NCBI GenBank assembly: GCA_002702575.1
Contig: PAAJ01000001.1
Location: forward strand, 62,001 to 126,000
DNA: 64,000 bases
DNA from: Phycisphaerae bacterium
GTDB lineage: Bacteria; Planctomycetota; Phycisphaerae; Phycisphaerales; SM1A02
Direction of reading: 5' to 3'
Shown: piece by piece, positions 26,802 through 35,648 of the stretch
Layout of the letters: every line of letters starts with the position of its first letter
How positions within the stretch are numbered: position 1 is the stretch's first letter
Made by a program: the position numbers and the translations under genes
Notes under the pieces: generated by a model
What the model was told of the DNA's origin: nothing
Seen by the model: the letters and a program-made list of their open reading frames with translations, nothing else
The model's database searches: none

Positions 26802-27805
26802 TCCACGACTGGTCGACCCAGTCCTCCGATCCGTGGCCCCTTCGACATGGCGCCCAGGAGGATGATGACCAGTCCGATCAGGATCATGAAGACACTCAGG
26901 AGTTGTCCACGACTCAGACCAAGTGTCAATGCGATGCCCTCATCCGGTTGTCGGAACAGCTCTGTGACAATCCTGAGTACGCCGTAACTGCAGAGGAATG
27001 AACCCATGATGACGCCCGTCTTGCGGGGAACCCACCAGACGGCGATCAGGATCAGGAACAGAACCGGTCCTTCGGCGAGCGCCTGGAACAACTGGGACGG
27101 ATAGTACGCGGTCAACTTTGGAACAACTTCTTCGACAACGACCGTCTGACCGGAACGGAGTGATTGAACGACGTTGGGAAGGAAACTCTGATCACCAGGG
27201 ATGACCGAACGGAGTCGATCGACATCAATGGATCCCTGGAGAACCTCCTCTGGATACTTGACGCTCCACCAGGGGGGGGTGGTCTGGTCGGAGACGGGAT
27301 GGCCCCAGAGTTCACCATTGATGAAGTTGGCCAGTCGACCGAGAAACAGACCTGGTGGCGCAACGAATGCGAGGAGATCCGCACCATGGAAGATGGGGTG
27401 GTATCCATTTCGCTTCATGAAGATCAGAACCGCGAGGACCGCACCGATCATCCCGCCATGACTGGCCATGCCACCTTGATTGATGGCAAGCAGTGCCCAC
27501 CATGGAATCACGATCTCCCCAGCCTGGTTGCGTGCAGCTTCGATGAACAGTGCAGGATCGTAGAAGATCGCATATCCCAGACGACCTCCGATCAGCACAC
27601 CAAGGACCGCGTAGATCATGAGATCACCGACGGACGGCGCTGACACGAGGCTTCGACCTGTCCTGGCGAGCCATTTGATGAGGGCCCATGCGATGATGAA
27701 GCCCACCACATAGGAGAGTCCATACCAGCGAATACCAAATCCACCGTCACCAAACTGGATGACGTACGGATCGAGCGTATGAAGGTAGGATTCGGCAAGC
27801 AGCAT
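26780..27805 (-). CDS. lgt: Phosphatidylglycerol-prolipoprotein diacylglyceryl transferase
   Basis: A 341-residue inner-membrane enzyme that moves diacylglycerol to the lipobox cysteine of prelipoproteins. It has seven or so helices and the family signature blocks GGMASHGGMIGAVLAVL and GLFLGRLANFINGELWG. The region between helices 4 and 5 is about 60 residues longer than in short homologues. The ATG at 27805 is preferred; a GTG at 27838 would add 11 residues. At least six lipoproteins in this window are potential substrates. The gene is divergent from trpD and its 3' end overlaps the exported methyltransferase gene. Confidence 0.95.
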   Translation of the reverse strand: MLLAESYLHTLDPYVIQFGDGGFGIRWYGLSYVVGFIIAWALIKWLARTGRSLVSAPSVGDLMIYAVLGVLIGGRLGYAIFYDPALFIEAARNQAGEIVIPWWALLAINQGGMASHGGMIGAVLAVLIFMKRNGYHPIFHGADLLAFVAPPGLFLGRLANFINGELWGHPVSDQTTPPWWSVKYPEEVLQGSIDVDRLRSVIPGDQSFLPNVVQSLRSGQTVVVEEVVPKLTAYYPSQLFQALAEGPVLFLILIAVWWVPRKTGVIMGSFLCSYGVLRIVTELFRQPDEGIALTLGLSRGQLLSVFMILIGLVIILLGAMSKGPRIGGLGRPVVDHSATSA

Positions 27806-27908
27806 CTTGAAGACTCCGTGGCTGCGGGGTTGTACCACAGCAGGAATTCCCAGGTGTCATGATAGGGATATCAAGACCTCTCCAACGGATCCACGAGCAG
27901 ACAGCACC

Positions 27909-28976
27909 ATGAAGAATGATGGAATGAAGCCCTCCGAATTCGCTCGTGAAGATCGAACTGCAGATCTCACGCCGATGCTCAAGGTTCTTCTGGAAGGCAG
28001 AACCTTGACCGTCGAGCAGACGACCGCCGCCTTTGAATCGATGATGACAGGTGATGTCCACCACGGTGAAATGGGAGCATTCCTGGCCCTCTTGGCGACT
28101 CGGCTGCCGACTCCCGAGGAACTGGAAGGTGCCGCCACCGTCATGAGAAGGCATGTGACACCTGTTCAGTCTTCCCTTGATCATGATCGAATCCTGGATA
28201 CCGCGGGAACGGGAGGCGCTCCGAAGACCTTCAATGTCTCCACAGCAGCAGCACTCGTCGCGGCGGGTGCAGGTGCCGTTGTTGCAAAACATGGAAACCG
28301 GTCCCGAACGGGAAGGGGATCAGCCGAAGCACTTCAGTCACTGGGCATCAATGTCGATGCGGACACGTCCATCCAGGCACGCTGTCTGGAAGATGCCCGG
28401 ATCTGCTTCTGTTTCGCCATTCATCATCACCCCGCGACGAAGCATGTGATGCCGGTTCGAAAATCGATGGGTGTTCCCACCATCTTCAATCTCCTTGGAC
28501 CCCTCACGAATCCTGCAGGCGCAGGTCGACAGTTGATGGGGGTGTGGGACGGTGTCTATCAGCAACCTGTTGCCGAAGCCCTGAAGCGGCTTGGAACAAC
28601 ACGGGCACTGGTCGTGCATTCGGATGATGGTCTGGATGAACTGTCCATCTCCGCACCTTCCACCATCGTGGAGGTCAATGATGGGTGCGTATCGACCTGG
28701 CGAATTCAGCCGGAAGATGTCGGCCTGAAGACTTCCGACATTGCACTTGTCACGGCCAGGGATCTGGATCACGCCACCACCATGATGCGTGATGTCCTTG
28801 ATGGCGCTGAACAAGGGCCGCCTCGAGACATGACGCTTCTGAATGCGGCCGCAGCGTTGCTCGCCTGTGATGTGGTGTCGGATCTCCGTGAAGGTGTCGA
28901 GCGATCCGCAGCCGCGATCGACCAGGGATTGGCGCGGGACGCACTCACGAAGCTGTGTGAGACTTCGAACAGCTGA
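27909..28976 (+). CDS. trpD: Anthranilate phosphoribosyltransferase
   Basis: A 355-residue TrpD, joining anthranilate and PRPP in tryptophan synthesis. Blocks include the PRPP loop DTAGTGGAPKTFNVSTAAAL, KHGNRSRTGRGSAEAL and GPLTNPAGAGRQLMGVWDG. The usual Asp after GTGG (GTGGDG) is replaced by Ala here, an oddity worth noting. The N-terminus MKNDGMKPSEFAREDRTADL gives a start at 27909; longer readings cross the lgt start region. No other trp gene is adjacent, so tryptophan genes are scattered. The gene stands alone and converges with the MoxR operon's last gene, 14 bases away. Confidence 0.92.
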   Translation: MKNDGMKPSEFAREDRTADLTPMLKVLLEGRTLTVEQTTAAFESMMTGDVHHGEMGAFLALLATRLPTPEELEGAATVMRRHVTPVQSSLDHDRILDTAGTGGAPKTFNVSTAAALVAAGAGAVVAKHGNRSRTGRGSAEALQSLGINVDADTSIQARCLEDARICFCFAIHHHPATKHVMPVRKSMGVPTIFNLLGPLTNPAGAGRQLMGVWDGVYQQPVAEALKRLGTTRALVVHSDDGLDELSISAPSTIVEVNDGCVSTWRIQPEDVGLKTSDIALVTARDLDHATTMMRDVLDGAEQGPPRDMTLLNAAAALLACDVVSDLREGVERSAAAIDQGLARDALTKLCETSNS

Positions 28977-28990
28977 CCGGATCCGGTGGG

Positions 28991-30139
28991 TCAGTCCGTC
29001 TTCTGGAAAATCATCGGCTGAATCAAGCGGACTCCACAGTGGACGGGACCCTGTGACCCACAGGCGATGTCGATCGACAACCGCCCGGACCCACCAACCT
29101 GAGTGCAGTCGAGGTCCAGATCGACGGGATCTTCCAGTTGACCTGTCCAGAGCACCGTATCACCGAGTGAAATCGTGACCGTCGGGGATGGCCAGCGTCT
29201 GCTTGTTCGAGGTCGCTCGAGAACCGATCTGAAACGAATCGTGCCATCGGGAATCGTGAAGTCGTAGCGAGCAGGTCCACCGAGAAGCAGGTTCGTCAGC
29301 CCGATCGGGGCGCCTGGATCCTGACGGACAGGAGGTGGGTTGGTTCTTCTGGCAACCGATGTCTTGATCACGTCCAACGGGAGATTGCCGAGTGGTGTGA
29401 ACCGGTCGCCATCCAGAATCAAGGCGACGAGTTCGTCGGCATTCGGCAACCGTTCATAGTCACCAAGCATGAATTCATGGGGGTCGAGATCCAGACGGCC
29501 CGACGCATCTATTCCGACTCGTGGAATCGTCATGCGAACGCCATCCAGCATCCAGATCTGTGGCCAGGAAGCGGGTGGGGACTCGCCAGCGAATGCGATC
29601 GCGGCAACGCGATCGATCGGCAGTTCGATTTCCCGAATCTCATCACGTCCCGTCTCGATCCTCACCTTGTCGTCGATGGAAACAATGAAACCCGTCAAGA
29701 CGTCGCCATTCACAAGGACGACGCGATCGGATTCACCAGGTGGAACTTCCGTACCGGATCGAAACTCGATCAGACTGATCCGGTCGATGGGGATGTCCAG
29801 TTTGCGCATCCAGAGATGATCGATCTGGATCCGGTCCTGGTCTCCGAAGACGAGTTCTCCGGGAAAGATCTGACCATCATGGAGCGTGATGCGCATCCTT
29901 GACGGTCGAAGTGTCCAGGGATCCTGACGAATGACCGCGAGGCAACCTCCGGGCTGGATCGTGAACCAGCCCTCATCGACGTCGAGCAGATCGGAACCGG
30001 TCGGCTCGATGGTTCCGAGTTTGACGGTGCGTGGCGACTCGTCCAGGAGAATCGCGTTGAATCGCGGCGTTCCAAATGCCTCTGCAATCGGTGTGCAGAG
30101 CATGAGGACGACGACAGTGGTCAGAAGTTTTCTGGTCAT
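28991..30139 (-). CDS. Exported protein with possible NPCBM-like C-terminal domain
   Basis: A 382-residue exported protein. The signal peptide is about MTRKLLTTVVVLMLCTPIAEA. The middle holds three or so repeats of a short beta unit (for example ITLHDGQIFPGELVFGDQDR, VVLVNGDVLTGFIVSIDDKV). The last 90 residues (VTISLGDTVLWTGQLEDPVD onward) resemble NPCBM/NEW2 carbohydrate-binding modules, with the pattern of an inner strand followed by a GSGRLSIDIACG element. The match is by eye and is only a suggestion. The ATG overlaps the stop of the toroid protein (ATGA), making it the last gene of the MoxR operon. Such proteins are common in planctomycetes; a wall or glycan-binding role is inferred. Confidence 0.6.
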   Translation of the reverse strand: MTRKLLTTVVVLMLCTPIAEAFGTPRFNAILLDESPRTVKLGTIEPTGSDLLDVDEGWFTIQPGGCLAVIRQDPWTLRPSRMRITLHDGQIFPGELVFGDQDRIQIDHLWMRKLDIPIDRISLIEFRSGTEVPPGESDRVVLVNGDVLTGFIVSIDDKVRIETGRDEIREIELPIDRVAAIAFAGESPPASWPQIWMLDGVRMTIPRVGIDASGRLDLDPHEFMLGDYERLPNADELVALILDGDRFTPLGNLPLDVIKTSVARRTNPPPVRQDPGAPIGLTNLLLGGPARYDFTIPDGTIRFRSVLERPRTSRRWPSPTVTISLGDTVLWTGQLEDPVDLDLDCTQVGGSGRLSIDIACGSQGPVHCGVRLIQPMIFQKTD

Positions 30140-31293
30140 CTCTGGAAAATCGGCAGGTATCTCTTGGGCATCTGAAGAATGATCAGGGCCATCGATGTTG
30201 AATAGGCGCCGCCAATGTGGTGGTCGAGCCATCCACCGTTTGCCGACTGTCTTCTCAACAGAGTCTCTCGAATCGCAGGCCACCAGGTGCGCCACCAGCT
30301 TCCACCCGCGAGATACATCGACTGGACCGCGTAGTACTGACCGTAGTAGTAATGGGATTCTCGAACACGAGTGCTCCCGGGAAGGGATGTCCGGATCAGA
30401 TAGCCCAGTCCTCGGTTGATCGAATTGTCCTCGTAGATTCCGGCATAGAAGAGTGCCGCCACACCCGCCGCGGTTCGAGGCCAGGCGGAACTTCCTGCTC
30501 TCGTCATGTATCGAAAACCACCATCGATGTTCTGGCAGTCACGGATATAGCGAACGGCACGTTCGATCGTCGATCGTGGAACCTTGATACCGGCATTTCT
30601 CGCGCTCCGGAGCGCCATGACCTGACAGATCGTCACGGAGACATCGGCATCCACCGGTACCGGTTGATACCGCCATCCACCCTCTCGATTCTGTGTTCTG
30701 ACAATGAGGTCGACCGCCTTCTCGAGGACTTCCCGGACACGATCATCGGACAGGGACATTCCATAGATTTCCCCGAGAAACAGGGTTGCGAACCCATGTC
30801 CGTACATGGGTCCATGGGCAGCCTGGGCGGCGATCAGACCGGATTCCTGTGCGTTATCGAGTATGAACTCGAGTGCGGACTGGACCTGATCTCCATAGGG
30901 CCCTCTCCCTGGAACATGGCCATCCGCCATGAAAGCCAGAGCCGCCAGGGATGTGATGGCGACGTGATTCGAAAAACGTCCACGTCCGAATGAGCCGTTC
31001 TCCTCCTGTTGTCCGGAGAGATAAGCCAGACCTCTCTGGATCCGCTCCAGGAGATAGGCGTCCATCTCATCATCTGCAGGAATGTTCTCCGCGCCCTCCG
31101 GATGCTCAATGAGGGATGACAGATGGTCGACGGGATCATTCGAATCGGGATCTTCCGAATCGATCTTCACATCCGTCGTCGTGACGGGTTCGATACCGGC
31201 CTCTTCATCAGCAGCAGCATTCGCAGACACTGAAGACACCAGCACGGTGATGACACCGATCAATGTCAGCTTGATGACTTCACTTGGGAGCAT
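30136..31293 (-). CDS. Exported alpha-alpha toroid (prenyltransferase/terpene cyclase-like) repeat protein
   Basis: A 385-residue protein with a signal peptide and an alpha/alpha-toroid built of repeats with the QW-like pattern, such as ENGSFGRG, NREGGWRYQP, NIDGGFRYMT and SANGGWLDHH. The fold is that of squalene-hopene cyclase and prenyltransferase beta subunits, but the catalytic DXDD motif of cyclases was not seen, so enzyme function is doubtful. A binding or structural role is more likely. The start lies within the end of the 1428-residue gene (14 bp overlap) with GAGGAACAG upstream of the ATG at 31293. It is the sixth gene of the MoxR operon and is directly coupled to the NPCBM-like gene. 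Confidence 0.72.
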   Translation of the reverse strand: MLPSEVIKLTLIGVITVLVSSVSANAAADEEAGIEPVTTTDVKIDSEDPDSNDPVDHLSSLIEHPEGAENIPADDEMDAYLLERIQRGLAYLSGQQEENGSFGRGRFSNHVAITSLAALAFMADGHVPGRGPYGDQVQSALEFILDNAQESGLIAAQAAHGPMYGHGFATLFLGEIYGMSLSDDRVREVLEKAVDLIVRTQNREGGWRYQPVPVDADVSVTICQVMALRSARNAGIKVPRSTIERAVRYIRDCQNIDGGFRYMTRAGSSAWPRTAAGVAALFYAGIYEDNSINRGLGYLIRTSLPGSTRVRESHYYYGQYYAVQSMYLAGGSWWRTWWPAIRETLLRRQSANGGWLDHHIGGAYSTSMALIILQMPKRYLPIFQR

Positions 31294-34200
31294 TCTGTTC
31301 CTCCGCGAGTCGTCTGTAATACTCTCCCGTCAACTGCTCGTAGACGTTGGAGTAGGTATCACGCCTTCCCTGTCGAAGCAGATCCCTGACTCGAGCAGGC
31401 AAGGCGCCCCATTCCTGATCCGTCTCTTCGAGCGCACCACCCAACCTGGTTTCCTCCAGACCGGACAACGGAGATCGTTCGTCACCCTCGTCACCTTCAT
31501 TCAACTGTGCTTCAGTGATGGAACCCTGTGCCTGCTGTTGCTGGTTGGACTGCTCGGGTCTGGATTGCTGATTCTGCTGTTGATTCTGATTCGAACTTGA
31601 AGATTGACTGCTTGATGACTGGCTGGACTGTTGTTCGTTCGCCTGATCGATCAGACTGTCGATCCGGAGAAGAATGTCCTGTTGAAGACGTTGTGTTGGA
31701 GGTCCGGTCACCAGATCCTCACCGATGAGCATCGCAGCCCGCTCCATCTCCTCGACGATCGCTTCCAATGGGTCGTGTGATGCTGGCAGTGGTGTGGCAT
31801 CAACACTCCCTTCATTCTGTTCCTCAAGACCAAGAAGTTCATCAAGTGATCTTGGGCGACGTCTTGCGGCCTGTTCACCCGGTTCTTCGATCCCGGTGTC
31901 CTGAAGCTGAAGATTGAATGAAGGAGGAATCGCTTCCTGTGGCATCACGTCGGACATGCCATCGTTGGTATGGCGGTCGAACATCTCCTGGCCGAGTCTG
32001 GACAGATCGGACTGAAGATCGGACAGACGTCGGATTTCACGCAGACGGTCCTCGGGATCAATCAGGTCATCTCGATCAAGATCCCGTGTCGAGTTCATGA
32101 CATCGAGCTGCAGTGATCTCAGAAGACGCAGTTCGGCAATCGGGGGCAGAACACCATCCTCACCCTCACCTGAACCCGCTTGCCCCTGGGAACCGGAACC
32201 ACCGGATTGGGAACCGCGTTCGAACTCCTCCTCTGCACCATCCTCCTGCTCAAGCGATTCAGCCATCGCGAAAAGATCCTGTGCGATCCTGCTCTGAAGG
32301 CGTTGAATTCGTGGACCGAGTTGTGCATCCGAGAGTGCTTCCTGACTCGATTTCGATGCTTCCTCGATGCGGGTGTGCATGAGCATGAAGATCGGTCGCT
32401 CGTTGATTTCCTCGTTGGATTCACGCAATGTGCGTGAACCCTCTCCGATGGTCTCCTGATCAAGAGACAACCTTCTGGCTTCGTGTCGGACTCGGCGCTT
32501 CGATGGATCCGCGACCAGAATCGGGTTTGTCCTGACCTGGATGTCCACCTGCTGTTGAGCCAGCTCCCGATAGGACTGGGCCAGGGAGGCTCGATCAGCT
32601 TCCACCATCTCCTGTTGAGCCTCGGCTTCCACCTGTTTGAGATCTTCAAGTGCCGACCTCAACTGCTGAAGAGCGACAAGCTGGTGATCCCGTGCAGAGG
32701 CTCCATCGACTGGAACAGCGCGAAGGACGGAGATGGAATCGGATTGTGAATCACCAGCTCGATCCAATCTTCGTGAAAGACCACGTTCCTCATCGGATCG
32801 GTTTCTTGCCTCATCGGATACGGCCAGTGTTCGTTTTCTGATCTCGATCACGGCTGCATCACGGCCGGAAAAATCATTTCGCACGATTGCATCATCGAGC
32901 GTCACCAGTTCATCAGCCTGAAGATCAATCAGTTCCTCGATGGCTGTCTCGAGATCCACAAGTCTCCTCAGAAGATCAGCGATCCTGTCTTGTTGATCTG
33001 GTGACATGGCTTCCTGCATGGATTGCAGTGCTTCCATGATCTCCTGCTGGGATCCACCAGCCATCTCGAGACGACCTTGTTCGATCTCCTCGGCGGCCTC
33101 GGACATCATCGATTCGACATCCTGCTGCTCGGCAAGTTCAGCCGCCTGTTCCATGGCGGATGCACCACTTGGATCCATCTCACGCATGGCCTCGGCCTGC
33201 GCTGTCATCGATTCGGTCAGTTGAGACATGGCATCGGTCAATGCCTCCTGCTCACGCGCCGCATCCTCGATGGCACTCTGGATCTCGGGGGACAATTCAT
33301 CCATGTACTGGCCACGAGTCTGTTCAGAGAGCGATCGGGTGAGATCCTGGAGAGATTGCTGACGGGATTGGATGTTCTCCACCTGTCTGGAGATCAACCA
33401 TGTTTCCTGATCCTCTGCCAACGCAGCAACGACATCCTGGAGCGCCTCACGGACATCCTGCTGGGACTGAAGTGTTTCCTGATCCTGCTCAGCCGCCGTT
33501 TCGGTCGAATCGAAAGGGTCCGTTCCTTCTGGAGATGATTCGGATTGTTCCGATGGCCGTGATGCCTCCATGGAACGCATGGCTTCCGCGGATGACTCCT
33601 GAGCATCGGCCAAGGCCTCCTCGACCTGATCCAGGACGGATTCGATGCGTTCCTCATCCAACATGTTGTCGCCGATCCAGTCCCGGATGGCTTCGACCTG
33701 ATTCTGTTGATCTGACAGACGTCTTGAAATGTCGGATTGTCTTCTCTCAAGAGACTGCCGGTATCTGGTTTCGGAGTCACTGAACTCCGACGGTGTCCCA
33801 TCCTGTTGCTCGGATGAGAGGTTGTCCGCATCTTCAGTCTCGATCGAATCATCATCTTCCTGAGTCGTACTGATGATGTCCTGGTACTGGTTCTGTACCG
33901 ACTTCTGGGTGTCTTCAAGATCCATCGCTCGCTGTTCGAGCAGTGACATCTGATCACGAAGCTGTGTGAGAAACTCTGTTTCAGAGATGACTCGGAGTGT
34001 TCGAACACGTGAGCTGGATTCACGGTGGTTCCCGGATTCATCCCGCCATCGATCCGAAGCGATGCCACGGACTTCAAGAAGATCACCTTCAACGACACCT
34101 GACGCCGACACATCGAATGGTGTACTGATCCGACTTCGCTCGGTTTCGACTTCCTTGACATGGCCGTCGACCTGTTCACCTTCACCCCGCATGACCGTGA

Positions 34201-35566
34201 TTCCGACTCTGTGCAGAGGAAGGTTGTCGACAGCTTCGGCAACCAGTGGAATCACCGCCGTTGGAAGAATGTCGAGGTCTTGCTCCGGTTCGACCAGAAC
34301 GACATCCGGAGCCAGGTCCTCTTCGACCGGAATATAGACCGGAACCGGTTCGACACTCTCCAGACCGAACTCGTCCTGAAGTGATATCAACATTCGCCGC
34401 GTGTCATCCGCTTGCCATGTCAAGGAGAGTTTCCTGGGATCATCTTCATCGACCATGAGTTCGGGTGGTTCCACACCTTCGGCAAGACCAAAGGTTCTCA
34501 TCAGCCATTCGGAGCGGGATGGTCCCTCATCAGGAATCAGAATCGATCGATTGAGCTGCAGATCCAGGCGGGCCCTTGAGCCCTGGAGAACAGGTGGTCG
34601 AATCACATCCAGTCGAGGACCTGTATCCGTGGATTCGATTCGTCGATCCTTCAACCATGGAACGGCATGTGGGGGAGGTTCGATGTCCAGAGTCAGTGAG
34701 GTGACCTGTGGCAAGGGCATCAGGATGATGCGCTCATGCTCGGTCTGTGCATCACTCGTCATGAAACCGACTTCAATCGCTTCACCGCTCGTCGAGATGA
34801 GACGTTCATGGATGCCGTCACGTTGATAAGTCAACATGACCGTGTTCCACTCCGATGGGACACCGTCCTCGATGATGCGATAAACAGCTTCTACAGGGTC
34901 ATCCGTGTGATCACGGGTTCTGTTCTCCGCACGAAGCAACAATGGAATGCCCTGACCATGGACACCATGTTCAGGAACAACTTCATGCATCCGTGACGAT
35001 ACGGCTGTTCGTGGTGGCCACTCGATTGACGACCAGGGTGCCATCACCCGAGTGAATCCCAGTCGTGTGAATCCCGGCTCGAGGATGATGGTGATCAGAC
35101 TGCACCCCAGAATGATCAGAAGAAGTGCCAGTGACCATCTTGCTGGCGAGGGGTTGATGATCGAATCGACGGACACCCGTTGGAATCTCCGACGAGTCTC
35201 GAGCACACTTGCAGCTGCCAGTGAACTGGTCTCCGATACACCACTGGATTCGAATTCCAGACTGGATGCCAGGTAACCCCTGAGACTCGGCTCCCGGTCC
35301 TCCAGCTGCAATGCCATCCGATGCCTGGTGGGTAGAAAGGAGAGCACTGGAAACAACCAGAGGATGGTCCATGAGATGAAGACAACCATGACCAGCACCA
35401 GTGATGTCGACCGAATTCCGGGTGAGAAACGGATCAACCAGTCCAGAAGGATCAGTATGGAGAGCAACACCAGGAAGGATGAGATCAACACGGCGACACG
35501 ACGACCGATCAGCAGTCTTCGTGTGCGTCGAGAGGCTGAATCAAGGTGTTGGATGATCTCGTTCAT
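31280..35566 (-). CDS. Very large membrane-anchored coiled-coil protein (DUF4175-like)
   Basis: A 1428-residue protein. Two membrane helices at about residues 25-75 and a third near 145-170 are followed by a beta-rich periplasmic part with SLTLDIEPPPHAVPWLKDRR, which is typical of large Bat-type proteins (DUF4175). From about residue 530 to 1130 come long Gln/Glu/Arg-rich coiled-coil stretches. An extreme Gln/Ser/Asn-rich tail (QSSSSQSSSSNQNQQQNQQ, residues about 1345-1380) follows, then a final helix with RVRDLLRQGRRDTYSNVYEQ. It lies between the VWA protein (82 bases upstream) and the toroid gene (14 bp overlap). No catalytic motif was found. It may be a periplasmic scaffold of the MoxR system; that role is inferred. 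Confidence 0.78.
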   Translation of the reverse strand: MNEIIQHLDSASRRTRRLLIGRRVAVLISSFLVLLSILILLDWLIRFSPGIRSTSLVLVMVVFISWTILWLFPVLSFLPTRHRMALQLEDREPSLRGYLASSLEFESSGVSETSSLAAASVLETRRRFQRVSVDSIINPSPARWSLALLLIILGCSLITIILEPGFTRLGFTRVMAPWSSIEWPPRTAVSSRMHEVVPEHGVHGQGIPLLLRAENRTRDHTDDPVEAVYRIIEDGVPSEWNTVMLTYQRDGIHERLISTSGEAIEVGFMTSDAQTEHERIILMPLPQVTSLTLDIEPPPHAVPWLKDRRIESTDTGPRLDVIRPPVLQGSRARLDLQLNRSILIPDEGPSRSEWLMRTFGLAEGVEPPELMVDEDDPRKLSLTWQADDTRRMLISLQDEFGLESVEPVPVYIPVEEDLAPDVVLVEPEQDLDILPTAVIPLVAEAVDNLPLHRVGITVMRGEGEQVDGHVKEVETERSRISTPFDVSASGVVEGDLLEVRGIASDRWRDESGNHRESSSRVRTLRVISETEFLTQLRDQMSLLEQRAMDLEDTQKSVQNQYQDIISTTQEDDDSIETEDADNLSSEQQDGTPSEFSDSETRYRQSLERRQSDISRRLSDQQNQVEAIRDWIGDNMLDEERIESVLDQVEEALADAQESSAEAMRSMEASRPSEQSESSPEGTDPFDSTETAAEQDQETLQSQQDVREALQDVVAALAEDQETWLISRQVENIQSRQQSLQDLTRSLSEQTRGQYMDELSPEIQSAIEDAAREQEALTDAMSQLTESMTAQAEAMREMDPSGASAMEQAAELAEQQDVESMMSEAAEEIEQGRLEMAGGSQQEIMEALQSMQEAMSPDQQDRIADLLRRLVDLETAIEELIDLQADELVTLDDAIVRNDFSGRDAAVIEIRKRTLAVSDEARNRSDEERGLSRRLDRAGDSQSDSISVLRAVPVDGASARDHQLVALQQLRSALEDLKQVEAEAQQEMVEADRASLAQSYRELAQQQVDIQVRTNPILVADPSKRRVRHEARRLSLDQETIGEGSRTLRESNEEINERPIFMLMHTRIEEASKSSQEALSDAQLGPRIQRLQSRIAQDLFAMAESLEQEDGAEEEFERGSQSGGSGSQGQAGSGEGEDGVLPPIAELRLLRSLQLDVMNSTRDLDRDDLIDPEDRLREIRRLSDLQSDLSRLGQEMFDRHTNDGMSDVMPQEAIPPSFNLQLQDTGIEEPGEQAARRRPRSLDELLGLEEQNEGSVDATPLPASHDPLEAIVEEMERAAMLIGEDLVTGPPTQRLQQDILLRIDSLIDQANEQQSSQSSSSQSSSSNQNQQQNQQSRPEQSNQQQQAQGSITEAQLNEGDEGDERSPLSGLEETRLGGALEETDQEWGALPARVRDLLRQGRRDTYSNVYEQLTGEYYRRLAEEQNAPK

Positions 35567-35648
35567 CTACTTCTATTCTCGTGTCATCAGGGACGGATGA
35601 CCAACTCCAATCAGGGTGAAATCAGGTATTCATGAAAGCTCTTCACCA

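Noticed and set aside
31550..31640. Glutamine/serine codon-rich stretch that looks like a tandem DNA repeat
   Set aside because: It encodes the Gln/Ser/Asn-rich tail of the 1428-residue protein and has no fixed repeat unit, so it is not listed as a repeat.
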